Shown: positions 1-9,201 of the stretch, in pieces | How positions within the stretch are numbered: the first letter of the stretch is position 1 | Layout: each line of letters opens with the position of its first letter | Origin: W11650 sp041844915 | GTDB lineage: Bacteria > Bacillota > Clostridia > Lachnospirales > Vallitaleaceae | Direction of reading: 5' to 3' | Assembly: GCA_041844915.1 (NCBI GenBank) | Contig: JBGZBY010000087.1 | Span: 1-64,000, forward strand | DNA length: 64,000 nucleotides | Notes under the pieces: model-generated | Told to the model about the DNA's origin: nothing | Databases searched by the model: none | What the model saw: only the letters and a program-made list of their open reading frames with translations | Position numbers and translations under genes: made by a program

Positions 1-106
1 GAAAATGATTTTTGAAATCCGAGCAAGCTGGATTAAAAGGGCAAAAGCGCAAAAATCAAAGCAGCTTTTTGATGGTAAATTTCCTTTGCAAAAGCGCATA
101 AAACCA

Positions 107-135
107 TTGAAAAAAAAATGACAATATAGTACAAT
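107..135 (+). promoter_or_regulatory. Probable sigma-A promoter of gltX
   Basis: A TTGAAA -35 (107-112) and a TACAAT -10 (130-135) are separated by 17 bases. Transcription would start near 142, leaving a leader of about 155 nt before gltX. I see no T-box or other known riboswitch in positions 1-297. Confidence 0.55.
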
Positions 136-297
136 TACCTTTATAGAGTTTTGAAAATAAAAAGCAGAGGATCCGGCGTGCAGAGCTTGCGCGCCGCCGT
201 CGAAGCGGAACGGGGTTTTCTACTTATGATCAGGCAAAAAGGGCTTCGGGCAGTGCGGAGCTGATTATGGGAAATTTGTAAGAAAGAGGGAAAAGAA

Positions 298-1767
298 ATG
301 GAAAACAAGAAGATAAGGACGAGATTTGCGCCCAGTCCGACGGGCAGAATGCATGTTGGCAATTTAAGAACAGCTCTGTACGCCTATTTGATTGCCAAAC
401 ATGGCGGCGGCGATTTTTTGCTGCGGATTGAGGATACCGATCAGGTCAGGCAGATGGAGGGAGCGCTGGAAATTATTTATCGAACGATGGATTTTGCCGG
501 TTTAAAGCATGATGAGGGACCGGATAAGGACGGTGGCTTCGGGCCGTATGTTCAAAGCGAGCGCCAAAAGGCCGGCTTGTATTTAAAATATGCCAAGGAA
601 TTGGTGGAAAAGGGCGAGGCGTACTATTGCTTTTGTGAGGAAGAGAGGCTGGAGAAGCTGAAAGCCGAGCAGGAGGCGGAAAAAGGGGTTTATCGCTATG
701 ATAAGCATTGTCTTCATTTATCTCCGGAGGAGGTGGAAGAAAAGCTGAAGGCGGGAGCGCCCTATGTCATTCGTCAGAACAATCCCAGCGAAGGCACAAC
801 TACCTTTTCGGATGTGATTTTCGGTGAGATTACCGTGCCCAACAGCGAGCTGGAGGATATGATTCTGATTAAATCAGACGGCTACCCGACGTATAATTTT
901 GCTAACGTGGTGGATGATCATTTGATGGAAATCAGTCATGTGGTCAGAGGAAACGAATATCTATCCAGTTCCCCGAAATACAATCGCCTGTATGAAGCCT
1001 TTGGCTGGGAGGTGCCGACCTATGTCCATGTTCCCCTGATTACGGATGAGGAGCATAAAAAATTGAGCAAGCGCTTGGGTCATTCCTCCTATGAAGACCT
1101 TTTGGAGCAGGGCTTTTTAAATGAGGCAATCATTAATTTTGTTGCGCTTTTGGGCTGGAGTCCAAAGGATGAAAACGAGATGCTTTCCTTGCAGGAGCTG
1201 ATTGAGCAATTTGATTATCACCAGATTAAAAAATCACCGGCAGTTTTTGATATGAACAAATTTCGCTGGCTGAACAGCGAATATATTAAAAAGCTGTCCG
1301 ATGAGGATTTTTATCAAAGAGTCGAGCCTATGTTGAAGGCGTATTTTGATGGTAATCCGGAGCTGGATTTGCCGTTTATGGCGGCTTTGGCTAAAACCAG
1401 AGTGGAAACCTTAAACGATACGACTGGACTACTGGCGTTTTTTAAGGAAATGCCGGATTTTGATGTGGAGCTGTATACGCATAAGAAGATGAAAACCGAT
1501 CCGCAGGTGGCTTTGAATATGCTGGAGCAGATTCTGCCAATATTGGAGCAGCTTACGGACTGGACACAGGAAGGGATTCATGACGCGGTGATGGAGTATT
1601 TAAAGGCTCATGAAATCAAAACGGGGATGCTGCTGTGGCCGCTCCGGATTGCCGTTTCCGGTCAGGAATCTACGCCGGGAGGAGCTTTTGAGATTTTGAA
1701 AATATTGGGCAAGAACGAGTCCTTAAGAAGATTAAAAGCGTCGATTGATCGTCTGAAAGCGAAATAA
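298..1767 (+). CDS. gltX: Glutamyl-tRNA synthetase
   Basis: Class I aminoacyl-tRNA synthetase that charges tRNA-Glu with glutamate in the cytoplasm. The 489-residue length is normal for bacterial GltX. The N-terminus has the HIGH-type motif in PSPTGRMHVGNLRTALY (about residues 11-27), and a KMSKS-type loop, HKKLSKRLGHSS, lies near residue 253. A purine-rich site (AAGAGGGA) precedes the ATG. In Clostridia such enzymes often also mischarge tRNA-Gln for GatCAB, but discrimination cannot be read from this sequence. The gene follows its own promoter, and ung and hom lie downstream on the same strand. Confidence 0.97.
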   Translation: MENKKIRTRFAPSPTGRMHVGNLRTALYAYLIAKHGGGDFLLRIEDTDQVRQMEGALEIIYRTMDFAGLKHDEGPDKDGGFGPYVQSERQKAGLYLKYAKELVEKGEAYYCFCEEERLEKLKAEQEAEKGVYRYDKHCLHLSPEEVEEKLKAGAPYVIRQNNPSEGTTTFSDVIFGEITVPNSELEDMILIKSDGYPTYNFANVVDDHLMEISHVVRGNEYLSSSPKYNRLYEAFGWEVPTYVHVPLITDEEHKKLSKRLGHSSYEDLLEQGFLNEAIINFVALLGWSPKDENEMLSLQELIEQFDYHQIKKSPAVFDMNKFRWLNSEYIKKLSDEDFYQRVEPMLKAYFDGNPELDLPFMAALAKTRVETLNDTTGLLAFFKEMPDFDVELYTHKKMKTDPQVALNMLEQILPILEQLTDWTQEGIHDAVMEYLKAHEIKTGMLLWPLRIAVSGQESTPGGAFEILKILGKNESLRRLKASIDRLKAK

Positions 1768-1832
1768 AGAGGACTGAAATATTTTCTAATCCGAATAAGG
1801 CGGTAGTGAGAGGGAGTATCGTGTTTACTGCC

Positions 1833-2053
1833 TGTTCCGACAGCAATGAAAGTGCAGGAAGCGGCGGCAGTGAGAGCGGGCTCTTAAAGGAAACGCAAAG
1901 ACAAGACAGACAGCTTCGGATTTTGGCAGTAAAGTAGGCGAATGTGGGATTTTTATAGGGAATTACGTCCACAGGAAAATATTCGGATATGGCAAATGTT
2001 CCGCTGTTTCGGCGACGATGAAAGTGCAGGAAGCGGCGGCAGGAGAGAGCGGG
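1833..2053 (+). repeat. Duplicated intergenic segment between gltX and ung
   Basis: A segment of about 48 nt occurs at 1833-1880 and again at 2003-2053, about 172 nt apart. The 3' parts (1846-1880 and 2018-2053) are nearly identical and share the core AAAGTGCAGGAAGCGGCGGC. The second copy ends next to the ung start codon and supplies its GGAG ribosome binding site, so the upstream copy looks like a duplicated leader. No gene was found in 1768-2060. Confidence 0.7.
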
Positions 2054-2060
2054 GATTATA

Positions 2061-2729
2061 ATGAAACAGATTTTTTATAACGATTGGCAGGAGATTTTGC
2101 AGTCGGAGCTGGAAAAGCCTTATTATCAGAATTTGCGCGCCTTTTTAATAGAAGAATACCGCAGTCGCAAGGTTTTTCCGCCAATGCAGGAGATTTATTC
2201 GGCGTTTCATAAGACGGCGTATCAGGATGTTAAAGTTTTAATTTTGGGTCAGGATCCTTATTTTAATGACCGACAGGCAAATGGTCTAGCTTTCAGTGTG
2301 TCTAAAGATGTGGATATTCCGCCGTCTTTGGTCAATATCTATAAGGAATTGGAGGATGATCTGGGGATTCTGCCGGCAGCGCATGGAGATCTTAGCGCAT
2401 GGGCGGAGCAGGGGGTAATGCTGCTGAATGCCGTGCTTACCGTCAGAGCCTATCATGCCGCGTCGCATCGAGGCATGGGCTGGGAAACATTCACGGCGGA
2501 GGTGATTCGCAAGATCAGCCAGAGAGAGAAGCCGGTAGTGTTTATTTTGTGGGGCAATGACGCGCGCAGGCAAAAGCATTTGATTGAAGGGAGCCAGCAT
2601 TTGATTTTAGAATCGGCGCATCCGTCGCCGCTATCGGCGTATCGCGGTTTTTTTGGTTCAAAGCCCTTTAGTAAGACCAATGATTTTTTAAGGAAAAACG
2701 GGGAAAAGGCGATTGACTGGTCGCTTTAG
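2061..2729 (+). CDS. ung: Uracil-DNA glycosylase (family 1)
   Basis: Base-excision repair enzyme that removes uracil from DNA. The 222-residue length fits family 1 UDG. The water-activating motif GQDPY is at about residues 61-66, and the DNA-intercalation motif HPSPLSAYRG is near residue 187. The ATG is preceded by a GGAG-containing purine run that belongs to the second copy of an intergenic repeat. The neighbours gltX and hom are housekeeping genes, and nothing shows co-regulation. Confidence 0.97.
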   Translation: MKQIFYNDWQEILQSELEKPYYQNLRAFLIEEYRSRKVFPPMQEIYSAFHKTAYQDVKVLILGQDPYFNDRQANGLAFSVSKDVDIPPSLVNIYKELEDDLGILPAAHGDLSAWAEQGVMLLNAVLTVRAYHAASHRGMGWETFTAEVIRKISQREKPVVFILWGNDARRQKHLIEGSQHLILESAHPSPLSAYRGFFGSKPFSKTNDFLRKNGEKAIDWSL

Positions 2730-2834
2730 GCACTGGACAAGCATTTGTATCGGAAAAAGGCGGCATAAGAGAAGGAAACCGCAGGAGAAGAAAGCGGCGG
2801 AGAAAATGAGGCTCTGTCAGATAGGAGGATGGCA

Positions 2835-4118
2835 TTGAAGATTAGGATTGGGTTATTGGGTCTGGGAACCGTCGGCGGCGGCGTGTATAAGCTCTTGACA
2901 AACCGCGCTGCGGCGATTGCACAGCAAATTGGCAGTGAACTGACGATTGAAAGGATTTTGGTCAGAGATATTGCGAAAGCAAGAAAGTTGGACATTCCGC
3001 AGGAATTGTTGACGACGGATTACAATGAAATTGTCGGCAATCCGGAAATTGATATCGTCGTTGAGCTTTTGGGCGGAATAGAGCCGGCATATCAGTATAT
3101 TACGGCAGCTTTGCAAAACGGGAAATCCGTAGTAACCGCTAATAAAGATGTGATTGCCGACTACGGTGTCCGGCTGCACAGGCTGGCAGCGGAATATGAA
3201 GCCGATCTTTGCTATGAAGCAAGTGTCGCCGGCGGGATTCCGGTACTGCGCGGTTTGGTGCAGGGCTTGGCATCGGATGAAATATACAAGGTTATGGGGA
3301 TTGTCAACGGCACAACCAACTACATTATGACGCAGATGGCGGAGGAAGGTCTTGATTATGAAACTGCCCTGAAGCAGGCGCAGGAGCTTGGCTTTGCCGA
3401 GCCGGATCCGACCAATGATGTGGAAGGCCTAGATGCTGCTAGGAAAATGACGATTTTAGCCTCCCTAGCATTTTCCATGGGATTAAAAATGGAGGACGTC
3501 AAGGTCAGGGGAATTTCCGGTGTTACTCTGGAGGATATCCGAGCAGTTAAGGAATTTGGATATGTCATTAAGCTGATCGGCGTGGCAAAGCAGGATAAAG
3601 GCAAAGCCGAGATTTCTGTAGAGCCGACTCTGCTGAAGGAAACGCATCCTTTGGCGGCGGTCAAAAATGAATTCAATGCGATTTATCTTTATGGTCATGC
3701 CGTTGGGCAAACCATGTTTTATGGGCCGGGAGCAGGCGAGATGCCGACGGCGATGGCGGTGGTGTCGGACATCATGGAAAGCGCCAGAAATTTTATCCTT
3801 GGAGTGGAGGGAAAAGGACTGTGGCGTCCCAATATGCCGGCTGTGATGAAAAGCTCGGAGGAAAAGGAGGCGAAATATTTTCTTCGTCTGGTCGTTAAGG
3901 ATGAGATCGGCGTGTTGAACAGGATTACCGAGGTCTTTGCCGGACATCGGATCAGTATTGAAAATATCCTGCAGGAGCTGCATGAGCAGACGGGGCAGGC
4001 CAATATCATCATCGTAACCCATCGCCTGATAGAAAGTAATTTTGAAAAGGCAATGCAGGCGCTCCAGCAACTAAAGGAATTGATTGATATTAAAAGCTGC
4101 TATCGGGTGGAGGATTAA
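2835..4118 (+). CDS. hom: Homoserine dehydrogenase
   Basis: NAD(P)-dependent reduction of aspartate semialdehyde to homoserine, in the threonine/methionine/isoleucine pathway. The N-terminus has the Rossmann motif GLGTVGGG. A catalytic-domain segment TANKDVIADYG follows, and the C-terminal ~80 residues form an ACT domain (RLVVKDEIGVLNRITEVF), the usual site of threonine feedback. I place the start at TTG 2835 because AGGAGG (2823-2828) abuts the in-frame ATG at 2829 with no spacing but is 6 nt from this TTG. The protein would then begin MKIRIGLLGLG, a typical N-terminus for the family. The length is about 427 residues. Confidence 0.95.
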   Translation: MKIRIGLLGLGTVGGGVYKLLTNRAAAIAQQIGSELTIERILVRDIAKARKLDIPQELLTTDYNEIVGNPEIDIVVELLGGIEPAYQYITAALQNGKSVVTANKDVIADYGVRLHRLAAEYEADLCYEASVAGGIPVLRGLVQGLASDEIYKVMGIVNGTTNYIMTQMAEEGLDYETALKQAQELGFAEPDPTNDVEGLDAARKMTILASLAFSMGLKMEDVKVRGISGVTLEDIRAVKEFGYVIKLIGVAKQDKGKAEISVEPTLLKETHPLAAVKNEFNAIYLYGHAVGQTMFYGPGAGEMPTAMAVVSDIMESARNFILGVEGKGLWRPNMPAVMKSSEEKEAKYFLRLVVKDEIGVLNRITEVFAGHRISIENILQELHEQTGQANIIIVTHRLIESNFEKAMQALQQLKELIDIKSCYRVED

Positions 4119-4205
4119 CAAGTTTTTTGGCATACGGCGATTGGGGCGGGCTCGGCAAAGTTTGGCCGGTAATCAGATTTATTTTGTTTTTGGACAAAAT
4201 AAGTC

Positions 4206-4234
4206 TTGTAAATGGAAGGAGAAAGTAGTATAAT
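4206..4234 (+). promoter_or_regulatory. Probable sigma-A promoter
   Basis: TTGTAA (4206-4211) and TATAAT (4229-4234) are 17 bases apart. It lies 114 nt upstream of the gene at 4348, so that gene is probably transcribed on its own. Confidence 0.6.
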
Positions 4235-4347
4235 CAGGCTGGAAGCAAAAGGATGTGCTTAGGACTTAGGTCTTATTGCTGTCTTGGGAAACAGGAAGCG
4301 CGCAATGAGATTTGAGCAGGAAACAGAAAAAGAAGGGAGTTGAAATC

Positions 4348-5208
4348 ATGACAGCAGCAGTAAATGGTACGCAGTTATATCCGTTTCGATTGTATGGCAG
4401 AACCAGCCAATCCATGACGGCGGCGCAAATTCAGGAGTTGAATAAAGCCAATCAACCGGAGCCGGCAAAGAAAAAAGAAACGCCGGAGGAGCAAAAGAGA
4501 ACAGCATTTGTTGAAAAATTATCCAAAAAATATGAAGGCATTGATTTTGGTGTCGGCAACAATTCCAAAGTTGCTCAAAATACTTGGTCAAAGCCAGCAA
4601 TCAACCTAAGCGAGGAGCTGGTTGATAAAATGCAGGCGGATTCCGGATTTGCCAGAAAAATGGAGGTTCAGTTTCAAAACGCCGCAGAGATGTTGCGGGG
4701 AACTGCGGCTAATGCAGCCGCTGCCGGAGCCTCGTTTGAGTCTTTGGCGGTTAATTTTGACAAAAACGGCAAGGGCGAGCTGACGGCCGTTTTATCTGAA
4801 AATAAGCCGAAATTTGACTATTCGGCAATGGGAAGCTACCAGAGATTTTTGCTGAATACGGAAAGTGCTGGCAAAACGTCTTATTATGTAGGAGCAAAAT
4901 CGCAGAGTGCAGCTAGAATCTATAAGACAACGGCGGCGACCGATGCCTATGAGCGGGTGAAGAATTCTTTAAACAGCGAGTGGGCGGAAAAACCGAAGAT
5001 TTCCCAGCAGGAGAGATTTGCCGGAGTTGACGACGCATATGGCAGAATTGTCAGAAATCAGGGCTATCAGCGCTATTCGCAGACAGGGGAATCAGCCGGG
5101 ACGGGCGGCGCGGCAGGCATCAGGGATGCATTGCTGCAAAAATCATATAATAACAGTTTTACAGCCGATCCCTTCTCCTATCGCGGCGGAATGAATTATT
5201 TTCTATAA
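4348..5208 (+). CDS. Uncharacterised 286-residue protein
   Basis: I do not recognise this protein with confidence; some features recall DUF6033-type clostridial proteins. The start ATG at 4348 follows a good GAAGGGAG site. There is no signal peptide and no membrane segment. The N-terminal ~60 residues are polar and lysine-rich. A middle part contains LSKKYEGIDFGVGNNSKVAQ and an alanine-rich stretch (AANAAAAGASFE). The C-terminus is rich in Gly, Ser, Tyr and Asn and is probably flexible. It has its own promoter and is closed by a strong terminator, so it is monocistronic. No function is assigned. Confidence 0.75.
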   Translation: MTAAVNGTQLYPFRLYGRTSQSMTAAQIQELNKANQPEPAKKKETPEEQKRTAFVEKLSKKYEGIDFGVGNNSKVAQNTWSKPAINLSEELVDKMQADSGFARKMEVQFQNAAEMLRGTAANAAAAGASFESLAVNFDKNGKGELTAVLSENKPKFDYSAMGSYQRFLLNTESAGKTSYYVGAKSQSAARIYKTTAATDAYERVKNSLNSEWAEKPKISQQERFAGVDDAYGRIVRNQGYQRYSQTGESAGTGGAAGIRDALLQKSYNNSFTADPFSYRGGMNYFL

Positions 5209-5306
5209 TTATCATAGAATGAGGAAAGGAAACGCTGAATAGCAAAGCTTGCAGGAATGGCTCAATGGTAAAGCCTATAAGAAATCAGCGCAGCGCAGAG
5301 ATTAGT

Positions 5307-5346
5307 ACGCTCTCCAAGAAATTTGAAAGTCTTGGAGAGCGTTTTT
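5307..5346 (+). terminator. Rho-independent terminator after the 4348 gene
   Basis: GCTCTCCAAG (5309-5318) pairs perfectly with CTTGGAGAGC (5331-5340) across a 12-nt loop. A GTTTTTG run follows. Confidence 0.85.
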
Positions 5347-5499
5347 GTGGGCTTTTTTAAGGTCATGCCGCGCTCCTAAAGGGGGAAAGCTTGGCCGCGG
5401 CGCTCCGCTGCATCATCTGCGCCGAGAAAAATACGGAGCCATATGCCTTATTGGAGCGAACAATTTTTAAGCAATATCGCGAAAAATACAATTAAAATA

Positions 5500-5530
5500 A
5501 GGGCAGGACGGCAAAGGACTCCTGCCCTTT
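5500..5530. terminator. Hairpin, probable terminator
   Basis: GGGCAGGA (5501-5508) pairs with TCCTGCCC (5520-5527), followed by a short T run. It lies about 60 bases before the suf promoter and may insulate it. Confidence 0.55.
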
Positions 5531-5588
5531 GCTGATTTTCTGTCAAAGAAAAAACAAAAATACAAGACTTTCAAAATAGCGGAAAATG

Positions 5589-5597
5589 TGGTATACT
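5589..5597 (+). promoter_or_regulatory. Extended -10 promoter of the suf operon
   Basis: TGG directly precedes TATACT (5592-5597), giving a TGnTATACT extended -10 element. The matching -35 region (TTTCAA around 5569) is weak. Transcription would begin near 5604, about 160 nt before sufC. No operator could be identified. Confidence 0.5.
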
Positions 5598-5762
5598 TAG
5601 AAGAACTGAAATTTCATAAAAAGCAAATGCAGTGCTTCCGTTTTCGGCTGTGAGCTTTAACGTAGGGTTGCCGAAGCCAGCGGGATTAGCCTTGGCCTTT
5701 TGGCTGGGGAATTAAGAAGGAAAGGGCGGAAGCTGCAAAATAATAGAAAAGGAAGAGAAGCT

Positions 5763-6503
5763 ATGAGCGCATTATTAGAAGTAAAAAATTTGCATTCCCG
5801 AATTGCGGAAAGAGAAATTTTAAAAGGCATTGACCTGACAGTCAAGTCGGGAGAGATCCATATTATCATGGGGCCGAACGGCGCTGGTAAATCGACCTTG
5901 GCATATACCCTGATGGGACATGAAAAATACGAGGTAACGGAGGGCGAGGCAACCATAGACGGACAGTCGCTGCTGGATATGAAGGTGAACGAAAGAGCTA
6001 AAGCCGGGCTTTTTATGAGCTTTCAAACGCCGGAGGTGATCCCTGGGATTACTGTTGAGAATTTTTTGAGAACTGCCAAGGCGGCGGTCACTGGAGAGGC
6101 GCAAAAGGTTATCCCGTTTAAGAGAGAGCTGATGAAAAATATGGAGCTCTTGAATATGGATGTTCGCTATGCCGGCAGATATCTGAATGAGGGTTTTTCT
6201 GGCGGCGAGAAGAAAAAGAATGAAATATTGCAAATGCTGACGCTTAAGCCGAAGGTTGCAATCTTAGATGAAACCGATTCCGGGCTTGACGTGGACGCGA
6301 TCAGGGTGGTAGCGGACGGCGTTAAAGCCTTTGCTGCTCAGGACAATGCAATTATCGTAATTACGCACTACGACAAGCTGTTGTCCTATTTAAAGCCGGA
6401 CTATGTTCATATTTTGGTAGATGGAAGATTAGTGCAGACCGGTGGAGCCGAGCTTGCCGAGCAGATCAATGAAAGGGGCTTTGAAGCGTTTGTCAGAGAA
6501 TAA
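5763..6503 (+). CDS. sufC: Fe-S cluster assembly ATPase SufC
   Basis: Cytosolic ABC-type ATPase of the SufBCD scaffold that builds iron-sulfur clusters. It has Walker A GPNGAGKST, the SufC-typical signature FSGGEKKKNEI, Walker B VAILDETDSGLD and a switch histidine in VITHYDKLL. I start at ATG 5763 (MSALLEVKNLH), preceded by GGAAGAGAAG; the frame is open further upstream, but that part is not SufC-like. The product is 246 residues, normal for the family. It is the first gene of sufC-B-D-S-U. Confidence 0.97.
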   Translation: MSALLEVKNLHSRIAEREILKGIDLTVKSGEIHIIMGPNGAGKSTLAYTLMGHEKYEVTEGEATIDGQSLLDMKVNERAKAGLFMSFQTPEVIPGITVENFLRTAKAAVTGEAQKVIPFKRELMKNMELLNMDVRYAGRYLNEGFSGGEKKKNEILQMLTLKPKVAILDETDSGLDVDAIRVVADGVKAFAAQDNAIIVITHYDKLLSYLKPDYVHILVDGRLVQTGGAELAEQINERGFEAFVRE

Positions 6504-6651
6504 CTTTAAGGGCTGCGCTGCGAGGCGAACCATCAAGGACTCCGCTGCCCGACAGAGCCGGTAGTTGAGCTGCGCCGAAAGGACGGCTTTTGCCGCTGGA
6601 AAGCAAGGCCGGAAAATGGGCAAAAACATGAAAGAGATAGAGGAGAAAGCC

Positions 6652-8061
6652 GTGGAAGAAAAGAGAAAGACATATGTCCCCGACGTAGAAAGGGGAATTT
6701 ATGATATTATTGACAAAGAGAATTTTGATTTTAGGACGGAATCCGGCTTGACCGAGGAGATTGTAAGAGAAATCTCGGAGGAAAAAAATGAGCCGGCGTG
6801 GATGCTGGAAGCTAGGCTGAAGGCTTTAAAAATATATAACAGCAAACCGTTTCCGACTTGGGGGCCGGATATTTCTGGTCTGGATATGGATAATATCATC
6901 ACCTATGTCCGTCCCAAGACGGCAATGCAGCATACCTGGGAGGAAGTGCCGGAGGACATAAAAAATACCTTTGAGCGGCTGGGAATTCCTCAGGCAGAAA
7001 GAGAGTCGCTGGCAGGCGTGGGTGCGCAATATGATTCGGAGGTAGTGTATCACAATTTGCAGAAGGAATTGGCGGATCAGGGCGTGGTGTATTTAGATAT
7101 TGAAACGGCGGTCAGAGAGTATGAGGATATTGTCAGAGAGCATTTTATGAAACTGGTTCCGCCGTCGGATCACAAATTCGCCGCTTTGCACGGCGCGGTT
7201 TGGTCAGGGGGCTCCTTTGTATATGTGCCGGAGGGTGTGCAGGTTGAAATCCCGCTACAATCTTATTTTCGGCTTAACGCCAAAGGAGCGGGACAGTTTG
7301 AGCACACCCTGATTATCGTAGAAAAAGGAGCAAGACTGCATTTTATTGAGGGCTGCTCAGCACCGAAATATGATGTAGCCAATTTACATGCCGGCTGCGT
7401 AGAGCTTTATGTCAGGGAAAACGCAACTCTGCGCTACTCTACCATAGAAAATTGGTCGAAAAATATGTATAATCTGAACACCAAGAGAGCCGTCGTGGCG
7501 AAAAACGCCACTATGGAATGGGTTTCTGGCTCCTTTGGCTCCAGAGTGTCCATGCTTTATCCGATGACCATTTTAAAGGGAGAGCATTCTCGTATGGAGT
7601 TTACCGGCATTACTTTTGCCGGAGAAGGACAGCATCTGGATACCGGCAGCAAGGTTATTCATGCCGCCAGTCATACGACCAGCAATATCAATACCAAGTC
7701 GATTTCCAAGGACGGAGGTTTTGCCTTTTACCGCGGTCTGGTCAAGACAACGCCGAATGCCGAGCATTGTAAATCGACGGTGTCCTGTGAATCCTTGATG
7801 CTGGACAATCGGTCCAAGTCAGATACTCTGCCGATTATCAGCTTGGCAAACGATAAAATCGACATGGGGCATGAGGCGAAGATTGGAAGGATTAGCGATG
7901 ACGCTATTTTTTACTTGATGTCAAGAGGAATTGACGAGCTGGAGGCAAAGACCATGATCGTCAGCGGTTTTGTTGAGCCGATTACCAAGGAATTGCCTTT
8001 GGAATACGCGGTTGAGCTGAACAACCTGATTAGCTTGGAATTTGTCGGTTCGATAGGATAG
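6652..8061 (+). CDS. sufB: Fe-S cluster scaffold protein SufB
   Basis: Core scaffold subunit of the SufBC2D complex, on which Fe-S clusters form. The sequence is SufB-like throughout, with the conserved block AALHGAVWSGGSFVYVPEGV, a right-handed beta-helix core and the C-terminal segment ISDDAIFYLMSRGI. A GTG start at 6652 is preferred. AGGAG lies 6 nt upstream, and the resulting 469 residues match the usual SufB length. In-frame ATGs at 6616 and 6628 have weaker ribosome binding sites but cannot be excluded. The gene lies about 150 nt after sufC and 9 nt before sufD. Confidence 0.96.
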   Translation: MEEKRKTYVPDVERGIYDIIDKENFDFRTESGLTEEIVREISEEKNEPAWMLEARLKALKIYNSKPFPTWGPDISGLDMDNIITYVRPKTAMQHTWEEVPEDIKNTFERLGIPQAERESLAGVGAQYDSEVVYHNLQKELADQGVVYLDIETAVREYEDIVREHFMKLVPPSDHKFAALHGAVWSGGSFVYVPEGVQVEIPLQSYFRLNAKGAGQFEHTLIIVEKGARLHFIEGCSAPKYDVANLHAGCVELYVRENATLRYSTIENWSKNMYNLNTKRAVVAKNATMEWVSGSFGSRVSMLYPMTILKGEHSRMEFTGITFAGEGQHLDTGSKVIHAASHTTSNINTKSISKDGGFAFYRGLVKTTPNAEHCKSTVSCESLMLDNRSKSDTLPIISLANDKIDMGHEAKIGRISDDAIFYLMSRGIDELEAKTMIVSGFVEPITKELPLEYAVELNNLISLEFVGSIG

Positions 8062-8070
8062 GAGGCGGTT

Positions 8071-9201
8071 ATGGGAGGTTATCTGAAATATAGGACGGAA
8101 GCAAGCGAAGTTTTTAGCGCTTTACCGTATCCGGCATGGAAGCGGATCGGCTATGTGGATTATACGGTTCCTGTTCCAAGTGGTAGAGAGGCTGAAGCGG
8201 AAATTGCTTCGGAAGTCGCACTATCCGTTCCGGAGGCTTTGACCGAGGAGCTGGCGCAGGCGTTTTATCAAAGAATAAATGAGAGAAAATATGGCGTGGA
8301 CACCAAATTTGTTAGGCTGGCGGAGGGCTGGAGCAATTTTAGCCGAGTCTATCACCTAAAGCGCAATCAAGCTGTGAAAAATCCGATTCATATCTGCTTT
8401 GATTTGACGCAGGAGCCTATTTTGGCGGACGAGCATTTGATCTATGCCGAATCCGGCGCAGAAGCGGCGCTGGTGCTGGAATATAAGGCGGAGCCTTCGG
8501 ATAAGCCGAAGGCCAGTGAATTTCATGTTGGCTTGGTAAAGGTGATTGCTGAAGCAAACGCACAGATCAAGGTCTATGTGGCGCAGACTTTGCCGGAGAG
8601 CAAGGTTCATATCATGAACGCCGTGGCGGAGTGTGCCAAAGATGCCAAGGTTTCCTTTTACAGTATCGACCTTGGCTCTGACGTAGTAGCTTCCGATTAT
8701 CGTAGCTTTTTGACAGGAGACAGCTCGGCCTCGGCAATGGCGGGGGTGTATCTGGGAGAAGCGGACAATCGTCTGGATATCAGCTACAATATTCAGCATT
8801 ACGGGGCAAATACCGATTCCTTCATTGAGGTGAACGGTGCTTTGTCGGGCAGCGCCAAAAAGGTATTTCGGGGAGATTTGTATTTCCACCGGGGATCAAA
8901 GGCTTCGACCGGAAAAGAAGCGGAATACGTGATTTTATTGAGCGAGAATGTGAAAGCTGACGCGATTCCGGCGCTGTTTTGCGATGAGGATGACGTATCC
9001 GGCGAGCATGCTGCCAACGCAGGCTCGATTGATGAGAATAAGCTGTTTTATTTAACAAGTCGCGGTTTGTCGGAGCTGGAGGCCAAGAAACTGATTATCA
9101 GAGCTTCGTTTGCCGGAGTATTCGATCAGCTGCCGCTGGAGGGGCTGACGGAGAGGATGGAAGAAAAGCTGGAGGAGAAATTGGTGAATGTGGGACAATA
9201 A
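8071..9201 (+). CDS. sufD: Fe-S cluster assembly protein SufD
   Basis: Paralogue of SufB that forms the heterodimeric scaffold with it. The protein is 376 residues, with a diverged N-terminal half and the characteristic C-terminal beta-helix (HRGSKASTGKEAEYVILLSE, then FYLTSRGLSELEAKKLIIRA). AGGAGG precedes the ATG. Its last 14 bases overlap the start of sufS, which suggests translational coupling. Confidence 0.95.
   Translation: MGGYLKYRTEASEVFSALPYPAWKRIGYVDYTVPVPSGREAEAEIASEVALSVPEALTEELAQAFYQRINERKYGVDTKFVRLAEGWSNFSRVYHLKRNQAVKNPIHICFDLTQEPILADEHLIYAESGAEAALVLEYKAEPSDKPKASEFHVGLVKVIAEANAQIKVYVAQTLPESKVHIMNAVAECAKDAKVSFYSIDLGSDVVASDYRSFLTGDSSASAMAGVYLGEADNRLDISYNIQHYGANTDSFIEVNGALSGSAKKVFRGDLYFHRGSKASTGKEAEYVILLSENVKADAIPALFCDEDDVSGEHAANAGSIDENKLFYLTSRGLSELEAKKLIIRASFAGVFDQLPLEGLTERMEEKLEEKLVNVGQ

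Larger units (their letters stand above)
5209..5762 (+). other. Intergenic region between the 4348 gene and sufC
   Basis: The 554 bases hold two terminator-like hairpins (5307-5346 and 5500-5530), the suf promoter (about 5589-5597) and a 165-nt leader. Between the hairpins (5347-5499) I see nothing recognisable. No coding region is supported. Confidence 0.7.

Noticed and set aside
1670..1972. Minus-strand open frame over the end of gltX and the following gap
   Set aside because: It overlaps gltX in the opposite strand and continues into a duplicated non-coding segment; it shows no ribosome binding site or family motif.
5253..5276. GCAGGAATGGCTCAATGGTAAAGC looks like the 5' end and D-arm of a tRNA-Gly
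   Set aside because: No anticodon arm, T-arm or matching acceptor strand follows; only the first ~24 nt fit, so it is at most a remnant or chance.
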